Program-made: the position numbers and the translations under genes | Assembly: GCA_015227615.1 (NCBI GenBank) | Contig: JAALGZ010000014.1 | Span: 248,001 to 312,000 of the forward strand | Direction: 5' to 3' | Source of the DNA: Labyrinthula sp. Ha | Taxonomy: Eukaryota; Sar; Bigyra; Labyrinthulida; Labyrinthulaceae | DNA: 64,000 nucleotides | The notes under the pieces: generated by a model | Told to the model about the DNA's origin: nothing | Databases searched by the model: none | Seen by the model: the letters and a program-made list of their open reading frames with translations, nothing else | Shown here: in pieces, positions 37,149-48,444 of the stretch | How positions within the stretch are numbered: the first letter of the stretch is position 1 | How the letters are laid out: every line of letters begins with the position of its first letter

Positions 37149-38554
37149 ATGAAGAGAGCAAATCAGTTAAAACTAAGCAAAATCAATGCCAACACCAATG
37201 TAGACGATGTAGCCCCACAACTGCTTAGGGAAATGCGATCCAAGTAGAATTATCATGCTTTTTCATGACTTAGGCAACGACAGGAGAAGTTTCTGGTCGA
37301 TGCGCTGGATAAGCTTGGCGTACTTGGTAAGGCAGAGACTGCGAAGGGATCGAGTCAGGCGGGAAAGTTGTTCAACCATGGTGCAGCTAGTGTAATTCTA
37401 TTTACTATGGCAAACCACCCTGAAAATCTTCCTATCCAAGAAGGGTGTTGTACTGCCTTGCATAACCTCTCGGGTAACACCATTACATTGATGAAGATGG
37501 GCGTGGGACTGAAAGTTCTAGAAGCAATGGAAGCTTTTCCAAGAAGCATGCTTATTCAAACTCATGGCTGCTATGTCCTTCGTAATTTGGCAGTTTCACG
37601 ACCTAATTCTGAAGTTTTACTGAGTTTAGGTGCTGGAAATGCTGTACTTCAAGCTATGGTAAACCACAGCACCAGCGCATTTGTTCAAACCGCGGCCACA
37701 GGGACTGTTTGGAGCTTTTGTATAACCGAGGATAACAAAGAGGCGTTGTGGAGATTGGGTATGGCACATAGAGTGTTGCAAGCTATGCGGCAGCATCCGA
37801 AGGAAGCCAAGTTACAGGAGTTTGGTTGTGGGGCTTTGTGTAATTTCGTAGATGTCTATGTTGAGATTAAATTTAGGGATACATGTACTGTTTGATGCGA
37901 CTTGGAGCGTACGAAGTGTTGTTTAAGGCCTTGCATAATCACAGAGATAAACCAAAGATAGCAGAATACGCTTGCGGGGCGATCAAGCAGCTTGCGTCTC
38001 TGGAGACAAATGCGGGATGGTTGATGGATGAACGAGCAGCTGAAGAAGTCGTGCGGTGCATGGAAAGTAATGCAAGGCACATGAGAGTTCAAGAGAATGG
38101 ATTGCTTGCGATTTGGAGTCTTGGTTTATGGGAAGGGAATAAAGATAAGCTGATGGAGCAACGAGTGGGGGATGCACTGAAGAGAGTGTTGCTTGAGAAT
38201 ATAAAAGAAGCTCGATTGGTTGAGACAGCTTGTGGAGTTGTTACGAATCTAGCTACTCAAGAACCAAATGCAAAGCGACTTTTACAACTTGGGTTACATG
38301 AGGTTTTGGTAAAAATTGCATTTCACCATGAAGATAACGAGCAAGTTCAAAGTAAATTAACTCGAGCACTTAGAAACTTTGCATGGTGGGGACCAATTTT
38401 TGTGAATGCGTTGATCAAAGCGAATAGTGAGACAGTTATTGTGAAAGCAGCTAAAAGATTTAAGCATAATCAAACAATAGTGAATAAGTGCCAGGAAACG
38501 CTGAATAAATTTGATGACTTTCGACACCAGCAGGGAATGCATACTTCATATTAG
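37149..38554 (+). CDS. Armadillo-repeat protein
   Basis: Three exons (37149-37243, 37274-37847, 37877-38554) with introns of 30 and 29 nt, both GTAG..TAG, give 448 aa. The ATG at 37149 opens MKRANQLKLSKINANT. A charged helical leader (LLREMRSKQRQEKFLVDALD) is followed by about eight ARM-type units of 42-45 residues: EGCCTALHNLSG, THGCYVLRNLAV, QTAATGTVWSFC, EFGCGALCNF, EYACGAIKQLAS, ENGLLAIWSLG, ETACGVVTNLAT and SKLTRALRNFAWW. Such arrays form a superhelical protein-binding scaffold. I cannot name the orthologue; protists carry many ARM-only proteins of this type. The second intron falls after the GCGALCNF unit. Its stop codon overlaps that of ARV1 on the other strand. Confidence 0.85.
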
Positions 38555-39216
38555 ACTGCTAGATTAGATAAATATGCTGCAAGTGATATTGAGGATATGA
38601 TATATAGGTTGAACAATTTTGTTTTATGAAGGATGGTTGTGTGGAGAGCTAGTAAGTCAAAACAATGCACGATTAAATCTGTTTGTTGCACGATGTAGAT
38701 GGGGTAATTCCATATTGTCATTGGTGCGAGGATTAAATAAACAAGGCTACCAAAACTTGTAAGAGTAAAAACTGTGTTAAAATTGAGGAATTTGTATTTG
38801 GAATGCAGTGGATAGATAAATGTTTGAAGCAATATAGTATAAATTAAACGAGATTTAGTTGATTCCAGCGTTGTCTCGAATATATGGAAGAAAACTTGTG
38901 ACAGGTTCTTATGAGCAATAGTTTGAGGTTGTTTTGATTGGATAAATAGAGCCATGTATGCTTTAGAAAAACAACCAAGTATGAAAAATGTAAGAATTCT
39001 CTTGATTGAGTATTCCTTGTTCAAGAATACATGTCTAAATGCCTGTGGCTTAAGAAGCATCAAATCGAGTAAGAGAAGTGTTGCTTCATATTCAACATAT
39101 TTATCAATAAAAAGATCACATACGTTACATTTATTAAGTTGATAGGAATCCCTTCCGTATTGAAGGTAAGCTTTTCCGTCCTTTCGCATGGTCCCACAAT
39201 TTACACAAGAAATCAT
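38551..39216 (-). CDS. ARV1: ARV1-like sterol/lipid homeostasis protein
   Basis: A single exon encodes 221 aa. The N-terminal ARV1 homology domain has the zinc-binding pattern C4-x2-C7 (CVNC) and C30-x2-C33 (CNVC), with YLQYGRDSYQLNKCNVCDLF followed by FIDKYVEYEATLLLLDLMLL, closely matching the family signature. The rest is hydrophobic, with about four predicted membrane segments, e.g. ILTFFILGCF and FTLTSFGSLVYLILAP. ARV1 is an ER membrane protein involved in sterol trafficking and GPI-anchor synthesis. The length is close to that of fungal and animal homologues. The start is the ATG just before ISCVNCG. Confidence 0.92.
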   Translation of the reverse strand: MISCVNCGTMRKDGKAYLQYGRDSYQLNKCNVCDLFIDKYVEYEATLLLLDLMLLKPQAFRHVFLNKEYSIKRILTFFILGCFSKAYMALFIQSKQPQTIAHKNLSQVFFHIFETTLESTKSRLIYTILLQTFIYPLHSKYKFLNFNTVFTLTSFGSLVYLILAPMTIWNYPIYIVQQTDLIVHCFDLLALHTTILHKTKLFNLYIISSISLAAYLSNLAV

Positions 39217-40044
39217 GACGCTTTTACAAACTGATATCTTTTCTTCCAGTTACGTTTTACCAACAGTAATGCTACATTGTTATCGACGGTTTTTGTCGTT
39301 TCTTAATTCGCAGTGCGGTTATTGTACTCTGAGGTGCTCCATTAATTTTGATTGGTTAAACCTTACAATGGGCCACATCACCAAAGTTTCTACGATACAC
39401 TAAAAAATCATGAGCAAAATCTTCGATAATCACGCTGAAAAAGTGTAGAAAACACTCCGAAACGAGAAAGAAATATAATGTTGGATTGAATTGTTTCGTG
39501 TTAGAGGTATATCCTTTGTAGGTATGCTTGAAAATCTTACTTGCTTCCCTCAAGTAGGTTCATTTTGATAGACAGACTGTTTGGCTGACTTACGTGTGAA
39601 GAAATCCTGAAAAGATTTGATTCAGGTACAACGGTTCACAAGAAATTTAAATGTAGTGAAAATTATAATTATTGTCTTGTGGTTAATAATAAGTACCACC
39701 CTTAACCTTATATTACATCATGCAAAGAAACAAAGGTGAACACGAAGGATAAAACCATGTAATTAACTCCATGGTTAGTAAGTACCAAGTTGACCTGACT
39801 GATGATGAAAAAAAGTTCATAGAGACGACTGGATTGGCTGAACTTTAAGTAAGTCCATTTTATTTGCTCTAACTTAAGGATTCCAAGGTGTGTACTTTAG
39901 AAAAGGGCTTGCAGAGCGTGTGATGCTTAGACCTAAAGATGAAGGAAAGTTATTCGAAAAAACTAGCATAAGAAAATGTTTGTAGTGTTGAATTATGTGA
40001 TTAACTAGAACTGAAGTATTTAAATTTATCTCTTTAAAACACCA
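39217..40044. other. Intergenic; no gene seen
   Basis: A plain 0.8-kb span between ARV1 and the hAT insertion. It contains only short chance frames. Confidence 0.5.
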
Positions 40045-40052
40045 GTTGGAAC
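40045..40052. repeat. Left target-site duplication of hAT element
   Basis: GTTGGAAC is repeated exactly at 42226-42233. Eight bases is the hAT hallmark. Confidence 0.9.
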
Positions 40053-42225
40053 CAGTGATGCTCAAATTTTTTTTGTGGATTTTTACGGGTCCACTATTTC
40101 CGTGGAAATCTGTGGGGATGCAAAATTTTAGGAAAAAGATGATGGAGACGCGAGGGGGGTGGAAACTTGCGGGCGTCCCCGCGACCACTCGCAAAAAAAA
40201 ATCCATAATATCGTTGCTTTTATATATATTTATATGAAGAAAAGAAAAAACTTATTCATAACCCTTAAAGCTTAAGCTTCGTCATCGCTATGCACCTCCT
40301 TGACACAGAAACGAATTCCCTCAAGTGTCAAATCTTCTCTTCCTTCTTCTTCATGCTCTTCCTCCATCTGTCTTGTTCAGCAGCATCATCGAAACCTGTA
40401 ACTTTCTTTTAATAGCAAAATGAACGTTGCGATCCATCAACTCATCTTGATTCATCTTCAAAAAAGCAAGTCTGTTTAATGTTGCAGGCATCATCCTATT
40501 TCTCTTGTCACTAAAAATCAGCTTGCACTGGCTAAACAATCTTTCTACAGTACACGAAGTCGCCGGAATGAAGCTCACATCTGCGAATGCGCTCTTCTTT
40601 TTGGTTTTTCTTTTCTGAGAAGCGAGCCCTGCAACCACAGGATTACCAGGTGGAGTCTTCGCTTCTTCTTCAGAAGGGTCTTTTACTAATCTGGTCAAAG
40701 CTGTTGTTTCTCCTGCATCAAGCTTATCTTCTTCCTCCCAATAAACTTTATACACTCCAGTTTCAAAAGCACCAAACTCAGCCAAAATATCTGCATCATC
40801 TTCTAAATACTTCAACAAAGAATCATTATTATTGACATCTCTTAACAGATTTGCAACAGCTTTCTTTCCTTGATCAAGGTTAGACTTTGAATTTTGAAGA
40901 GCAACTGTGTAGCTGTCGCAGGTAGCAAGAAAGTCGACATGTTTTTCCAGAATTCTTGTTAAACGCTGTTCAAGAATAAGATCTTTAACTTCATCATCTT
41001 TAATCTGCGCACAGAACATCCAAATCTCAAGGTACCTTTTCATCATAAAAAACTTTCCACCCCAACGTGTTACATTTGGAAGAATAACTACCTTGTTGCT
41101 AAGATTTCTAAGAACTGCTGTTAATTTCTTTGACTTCTTGATCTTGCGAAAAAGCAACTTCACTTGGTCTAAACCTTCGGATATCTCTGGTTGAGATTTG
41201 ATAAATGCTCTAACATCTAGAGCCAAACGATGGCTAAGACAGCCCACAAACTGCGTTCCAAGATCTCTGAAAACTTTTTTGTTCGTGTTTATGTTGTCGG
41301 CAACAATAGCAACCAGCAGTGATTCATCAAGACCAAACTTGTTCATCAAATTCTTCAGGAAAGGAACAATGTCACTAGCTCTCTGGGTTTCTTTTTCTAA
41401 AGGAAGCACTCCAAGAAGGCGAAACGCCATCTTCTTCATCTTGTCAAAGCATAAATAGACACCATTAAAACTGTAACCTTGGTGAGCCCAACCATCGATG
41501 ACTAAACAAAATAGTTCTAAATCCACTTCTTGTTTGATCTTTTCTATAAAAAGGTGTTCCATGCGCTTCATATAAACTCTCATCGTGTTCTCACTAACGA
41601 GGTCATCTGCATTCTTTATATTCTTAAACTCTTCGGATCTCAACAAGCTCAAGGGCATATTCTCCGTTAACAAAAATTTACATATAGATTTATTGAAAAC
41701 ATCAGATTTTTCAAAGTTCATAAACTCCAGAATGTCTTTACTTTGTCTTCTACGCTTTCTTGCATGTTCTTCTTTTAGTTTTTCAATACTTTCTTCGTCT
41801 ACGTGCGTTTGTAGGTGTTCCATGAGACCAGTATAACCTTTCTTACTCCACCAAGTCATCTTTCTTGGTCAATGTTTGCAAGGAAGCTTGAATACGTGTG
41901 CTTTTTTTTTGTTAATTCGACTTTTTCAACGTCAAAATTCTGTTTAATTACTGCGAAAAGGATTGGATTTCGTCCCGAAGCGGCCTCATGGATCATTTCT
42001 GTGGCAGACTTTGTCAAATCAATACTCATTTTTATCCGAAGTTGTGGTTTTTAACTCTTATTTTAACGGTTTTACTATGGCCGGATTGGACACAGAGCAA
42101 TTTTTTTTTTAAATTTGTGGGCTCCTGGCAGCAATTTCTCCACGCAACCTGCCACTAATAATCTCGTGTGGGGACGTATGGTAGTAGATCGAATATTAGT
42201 GGGCGGCCAGATTTGAGCATCACTG
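40053..42225 (-). mobile_element. Complete hAT-superfamily DNA transposon
   Basis: The element is 2173 bp, bounded by a perfect 15-bp terminal inverted repeat, CAGTGATGCTCAAAT (40053-40067 and, inverted, 42211-42225), and by identical 8-bp duplications GTTGGAAC. It encodes one transposase on the minus strand with all three catalytic acidic residues. Perfect ends, a perfect duplication and an open coding frame point to a recent insertion and possibly a still-competent copy. The ends are locally G/C-richer than the host DNA. Confidence 0.93.
40351..42029 (-). CDS. hAT transposase
   Basis: The proposed exons 41896-42029 and 40351-41863 give 548 aa after removal of a 32-nt GTATT..AAG segment. 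Without splicing, the 502-codon frame from the ATG at 41859 stands alone. The RNase H-like core has the first Asp in LVIDGWAH and the second in VAIVADNINTNK, followed by FVGCLSHRLAL. The Glu lies in the C-terminal dimerisation domain (SCTVERLFSQ, then NRMMPATLNRLAFLKMN). These are residues 122, 188 and 439 of the 502-codon frame. The N-terminus is Lys-rich (KKGYTGLMEHLQTHV), without a clear BED zinc finger. It would excise and reinsert the surrounding element. The intron has the borders and size of host introns; a simple frame change is the alternative. Confidence 0.9.
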
Positions 42226-42233
42226 GTTGGAAC
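42226..42233. repeat. Right target-site duplication of hAT element
   Basis: GTTGGAAC is identical to the left copy at 40045-40052. Confidence 0.9.
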
Positions 42234-45200
42234 AGATGAAATACATTGTGAAAAATTTGAAGAGAATCTACAGATACATTTAGAAAGTATTGCCAGGATT
42301 CCATTTAAGTAGATACCACCCCTGAATTGATTAGATGTTAAATAATGATTATGTTTCCAGTTTGCATTAACTACTTCTGCGTACTCTTAATTTTGGATGT
42401 TGTTTTTTGAGAACCGAGAAATTTAAGTAATTAGTTCATAGACTTTTAGATTTTGGACTAAAAGACCCTTCTGAGATTTTGAATGATGGAGGTCCAACGT
42501 TGGCTAAACCTAAGTGTGAAGTGAGTAGAGTCCATGTGTTATGCCTCAAGTACTTTGTAACAACATTCAGTGTAGTATGTATGGGACTTTAAGGAAATTT
42601 CCTGAATAATCTAAATCGGAGCTGGATAAAGCCCTTTTCCCTGGTTTAAATATGAAGACTGTTGAATATTACTTTCAACATATATTATACAACTGGTTGC
42701 AAGAACATCAACAAAATTTCATGAATGGTTCCTTAAGTTTGAAGACAGCCATATTTTGTACGCAGACACAAGAGAATTGTCTTGGTGCCTCTTCACAGGT
42801 TCTTACATAGAAAGGACTATTTCTGCTCGAAGTTAGCAGGCAGGTAGAGCTTATATTAAGTTAGAAAAGTAAAACTCGTGATGAGCTTGTTTATTATCAG
42901 CATCAAACGGGTGAGAGGTATCAATTTAAAATGTTGAACAAAATCTAAACCTTTTTACGATATGGATAACTTGTTTTTTTCAAAACTAAGAACGATGTTA
43001 GAGACAGAGTAATTTAAGGTGTTTGGATACTACAAAGCATTAGACAGAGGGAATTTAACCTATATAGTCACAGAAAAATTCCATCGATAAACAGTTGGGT
43101 AATGCGTGAACGTGTAAGAGGTGAATCGTGGTATATGTTCAAGATGCAGCTGTGATGTTTGGATGACGTATGGCTTGTCATGTAAACATTATGCATATAC
43201 TTGTGACAAACGATAGAAACTGTAAGTCAACGACTCCGGCGTGATTCTACGATGAGTTTTCCAGCAACATCCATTATGTAATCAAGATTTGGAGGAAATA
43301 GGAAAGCAAGACCAAGATATGGTGACGAGTTGCAGATTGAGGCCATTTTTCCATCTTTCAGCATCCTTTAGGCATCAATCAGCACATCGAACAAACATAC
43401 AGCTTTTTATCGGTGTGCATAGATCTTTTTGAGAAAGGTAAAGGAAGCAACCATGAATTTAGGAAAGTTTTCCGACTGTTTTTGTATAAGGGATACCTTA
43501 GGAGCCAATTCTGATGAGTTAGTATCTGTATTTGAATCAGGTGTATCGTCAGTATCATGCTGAATTTTTGCAATTCACTGTAAAGAAAAAATCATGAAGA
43601 AAAGCTGCTTCTAACAGTTCAAAGGGTAAGATAAACCTAAGTAGGCGTAGAAAGGGGAGATTTTCCTAATCTATTCAATGCTCACCAAATACTACTTCAA
43701 AAACTTCAGAGCTACTGATGAGTAAACAACGACCTTTCTTGGATATTTTAATGTAGTAAATAAAATTGGCAGTGCCTGCAGTTAGCCTTTTTTCAAGAAT
43801 GTTAAACATAACCCAGGTATAGACTTCTTACCGTATTACTAAACTAAAATCATCGGTTTTCTTTTTCTTATCTAATTTTTACTCTCCTTAGTTATTCTTC
43901 AAGAAGGGTATTTTTTATCCAGGTTTATGGTTCCCAAGTAATATATGTAATATACAATAATCCCAAGAAAGCTCTTCATGGGATTACTTAAATATTATGT
44001 TGTATAAAAGAATCAAGTCCCTACGCCTTACGCCAGTGAAAAGAACTGATAAATAAAAGTAATATAACATCCAACCTTACAAAATAGGGGCTCTTTAGCT
44101 TTGCACCCACTTACTTATCAGGAAACTCTTATATACGTGTTGTTATCTTTAAGCCTTTAAAAACACGAAATCTATACCCACTCCAAAACTTAATCATCTT
44201 TTCTTGAGACTTACCTAAGATATTTATATTCACATCACATGGACTTTGGCCCAAGCGCAAGTGTCATGATGTTGCTGCCTAGTACCTCTTTCATCTTCCT
44301 AACTAACTTTTCCACGACATAAAAGAAAATTATATTTTTTTCATTCTTCCTTTATTGGTGTTCATTTTTTTAGATCTGTTTCAATTTTATATTGACTTTT
44401 AGAGATTTTTGATTTAAGCACTCTAATCGTACGAAAAGAGAAAATGTTCACATGGTATTTATTCATCTTTTCACTAGAGGTGGTTGGATTTTGGAGGCTT
44501 TTTGCGGAAGTAGTTTTCATTCAATGCCTTGACCAAGATTTAGAATCTGTAATATCATCACTGGCAACGTCACTGTGATATAATTCATAAAAATGTAAAG
44601 ATTTCCCTTCAAAACTTTCACAAGAAATATATCTTGGAAGTTCTTTATAGCTTTATCAAGTCTCATCTGTTATCTTCCTGTCCTCTTCATGATATCTTAA
44701 ATCTTGTTTCTTTTCAATGTTTTCACTTTGAAGAATATTAGAACGTGTTTGTCTTATCTTAAACTTAGCTAGTTATTCTATTTTTATTTTGTGAAATACT
44801 TAGTATATAAAATTGAATCACCCAACAAGAACATATGAAATATAATACCCCTGAATCATATAATCATAATTCTTCTTAATGTTGCAAGATTTGAACAAAA
44901 TTCCATGATTTATTCTAATAAAATCTTTGTGTGTCTCTAAGCAGATATTCCTATGAAGTCGACTACTGTTTGAATAGAGCAAATGGCTGCAGTAGGCTTA
45001 AATCTTAAAGGATCACATTTTTTTATGTGTTTAAAACATCTAAAAATCAATATTGAAAACCGAAAAGCTTAAAAAAGTCAACTTCTCTAGCTGCATGTCT
45101 AAAAACAAACAAACAGGGATAATATATAACTATTGGTCGAATATACACCTAATTTTTTTTCCATTAGCAACTGCGGATATTATTCCTCCATCAATAAGCG

Positions 45201-48200
45201 GGATGGCTAAAAAATAAAGGAACCTAGTACACTAATAGGTATGTCTTATTCTGCAAAGCAACTACATTATCTATAAACAGTTAAATTTTACCTTATAATT
45301 ATTGGAAAGTCCAGTAATGATTTGTGAAGATTCATTAATATTAGAAATGCTTACAAATTTAAATTGGTCTCCACAGCCCTTGCTTTATGCAAGAAGTAGG
45401 TCGCGAGTAGACAATTACTGCTGGCCCCTTCGATGGAAAAAAACAAATAAAAAGAATTTTTCTTGAATATTTTTCTGCTGAAACAGAAAATTATATGGGA
45501 AAATGTTTTAAGAGCTTGCAAGTTTGGGTTGCTCGAGTATTTCAAAATCGGAATTATGCTCTGTTTGTCTTATCGCAAACTAAGAACTAACCTACTGAAG
45601 AGCTTAGCTGGATGATACCCTTCTAATCAGAGGTTTTATATTTATTTGTATACGGGTATACTAAGGAGTATCACATTTTCTTGTTGAGTTAATAGAAGCA
45701 TCACAAACTCTTAGCCAAGAAAACAAATCTGATCTACAGATATAACAGAATCAAATAAAAATTTGTATCTTATTCCAAGAATGTCGAGTCTTAACTGAAA
45801 AATGACTGTATAACTAAGAGGGACCTAGGTTTCAAAATACTAAGAATAAAAGGTTGGTTTTTGTGTCTATTTGATTCAGTTGTAAATTTGGAGCTGACCA
45901 AGCCAAAGATAAATAATTAGAATTACACCGGTAATAATAATATCATAGATGAAAATTCAACACTACGTAGCCGAAGAAAACTGATTAGATCCAGTCGAGG
46001 CATGAGAATATATGTTTCGAGAGTAGTGTATATTTCGGAGTTTGGTTACTCTTGTATAACAAGAGAAATAAAGGAGAGTTTGTGAACAAAAACATTTTAA
46101 CACAATAAAACTTTTTGGTTTGCTGGGGCTTATGTACTAATACATACATCTAGAAATATGATGGTTCTCGGGTTTTAATTTCTGGTATGAGAATGTGAGA
46201 ATTGCTTTAATGACCGTGAAAAATATTTATTTTCTTGAATCTAGCTCGAAAATATCTATTATTGAAAAAAAATTTCTAAGGTAAAGATATCGAGAAATAT
46301 GCATTAAAATAAAAAACTATTCTTACAGAAACTTTGCAAGGATTACTTGTTATTACATAATTACATAGAACACCAGCAAATGCGAATACTATGTTGCCTT
46401 GAATCACCTATAATGGCTTCATGTATGTCTAAAACTCTTTCATAAATACCCTCTATAGAATCTCTAGTATTTGAAAAATGCGTAATCAGCTGACATGAAA
46501 CCTTTAACCTATATTATTCTTCTTATTTCCAAAAAATGAGATCTTCACTATTAAAACTGACTAGAGCTAGGTCTCGTTCAAATTTCTTACGTTTTGTACT
46601 TTCTCTCATGATATTGATTAAATTTTATTCTTTCGTCATCCTGAAATTTGTAATGTAATTATATTCTCTTCCTATTTAGCCAAAAAAAAGTATGGGAGAA
46701 GTATAGCCCATTTTGCGCATTATGCCATGGAAGAAACTTTACAATTATTTTAACCTGACCGGAATATTAAATTAGATGATGAAACTCTATTTTGCCTAGC
46801 TAAGTTCTTTTCCAGAGACATCACCATAAATTTCATCTATCTAAATACTTGTAACTAAATAAATTAAGCTCTGTTATTCAATTAAATATATTTGAAGCAG
46901 CACTCTACTTTATCTTCAAAAAATCATTAACTATGGCAATAAGAAAGAACTTATAATCATTTTACACGATCTCTTACGCAACAATTCTTGGAATATTTAT
47001 GTGCTAAAAGTACCAAAGTTGCAGATGCATAATGTGCAATAAAATATTTTTTTTATTTAAAGACTATTTAAAAAACATAATTCGTTGAAATAGAGTAATG
47101 CTGCATACCTTCTACACAGCTATATTACTCTACTTGTGTTCCTGGTAATGCCTGTCGATTCTAATTGCATGATGTGGAAACCATGCAAAACTAGTGGGGA
47201 AACGTTGTCATCAACATAACTTATAGTTTCAAGGCCTCTATCAGTGCTTTACTTATATATAGAAGATGATCCATTCAAGAACCACATATATTAACCGATG
47301 TTAGAATAGTATGACACTAACTGCTACAAGACACTGTGTTTATCTCGGAGACAATGTTATTCCATGACAATCCCTTTGACAAAGCCTTTGCTCATGCCCG
47401 CAAATATAGTTCTAAGTGAATTAACTCTATCTCAAAATATGATACATTAGAGTGAAAGAGATGCAGTGTAGGATATAGGTTAGACTATTCTAAAGATAGT
47501 GGTTAAACCTAACAAGTCTAGAACAATTTTCTACATAGAGAATGTTGAATGAAAAATATTATCTCTGCTGGCTTGTTTACATCACCCTATCTATCTCGAA
47601 ATTCTCCAGTCTCATTGGGTAGCAGATTGTTTTCTGTTTGCTTGCGATGTATATCCCAAGCAAGTTACCGTGAAATCTTTGATTGCTCATATATCTTCAA
47701 GACATTACCCTATTTGTAGGCATGAAGTACGGGGTTTCAAGAATTGCCCTACAGCTCTTATGCGCTCAATTACTCCGCCCAATTCTTTTTGCGCACCCTC
47801 CAACTTTCAAATAAGCACAATAGAGATGAAACAAAGAAAATGGGAAACTACGTTTCCTTGGTTCAACCCACATTATTTTCCAAAGCCGATTAGTGGAGTG
47901 ATGCACATAATTGTTTCAACAATAAATCTTAGGGGTGCCCCAAAATACTAGAAGATTTTCTCTCAATAGAGGTGTCTTAGCAGTAAAATCTATAAGTTAG
48001 GCAAATCTGCGAGAAAAAAGTTATTGCTTTGCTAGTAGCACGAGTTTATTTTCCATTTGGATACCTTGACAATACATCGCACTAGGGTAGGTCGGACACC
48101 TAGACTTCTTCTTAACTACATCAAAAGTTCCATTGGCTGAGTCGATTGACTACGCCCTTCGTTGTTCATTCTTTAGTTACCATTACAACGGGCTTAACCT

Positions 48201-48444
48201 CACTTTCCTGCTAAGTTCATACTGGATTGTAGGTGGTTGTCACAGGGTACCATGCCTTATCAAGAGACCAGATTGAAAGATACTTCGAATTGAGTTCCTG
48301 AAAGTATAATCTAGCTTATTCTTGTTCTACAGAACGCTGGTGTACGTCATTTAATATTAAGTCAATACACGAGACACTAGGGTCTACGAAGAACATACTA
48401 AGTAACGTAAACAAGAAAAACAAAATTTTTGTTTAGTATCAGCT
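42234..48444. other. Gene desert of about 6.2 kb
   Basis: No frame above 93 codons with recognisable content. The forward stretch about 42.52-43.15 kb lacks TGA in one frame and reads protein-like, but it has several TAA/TAG and is within the range of chance. The frame at 47670-47951 is not convincing. Confidence 0.5.

Noticed and set aside
42517-43155. A roughly 210-codon plus frame without TGA but with several TAA/TAG, right of the hAT element
   Set aside because: Absence of TGA over this length is expected a few times per window by chance; no domain is recognisable.
47670-47951. 93-codon plus frame
   Set aside because: No recognisable domain, no upstream promoter-like motif and no helpful splice partner.
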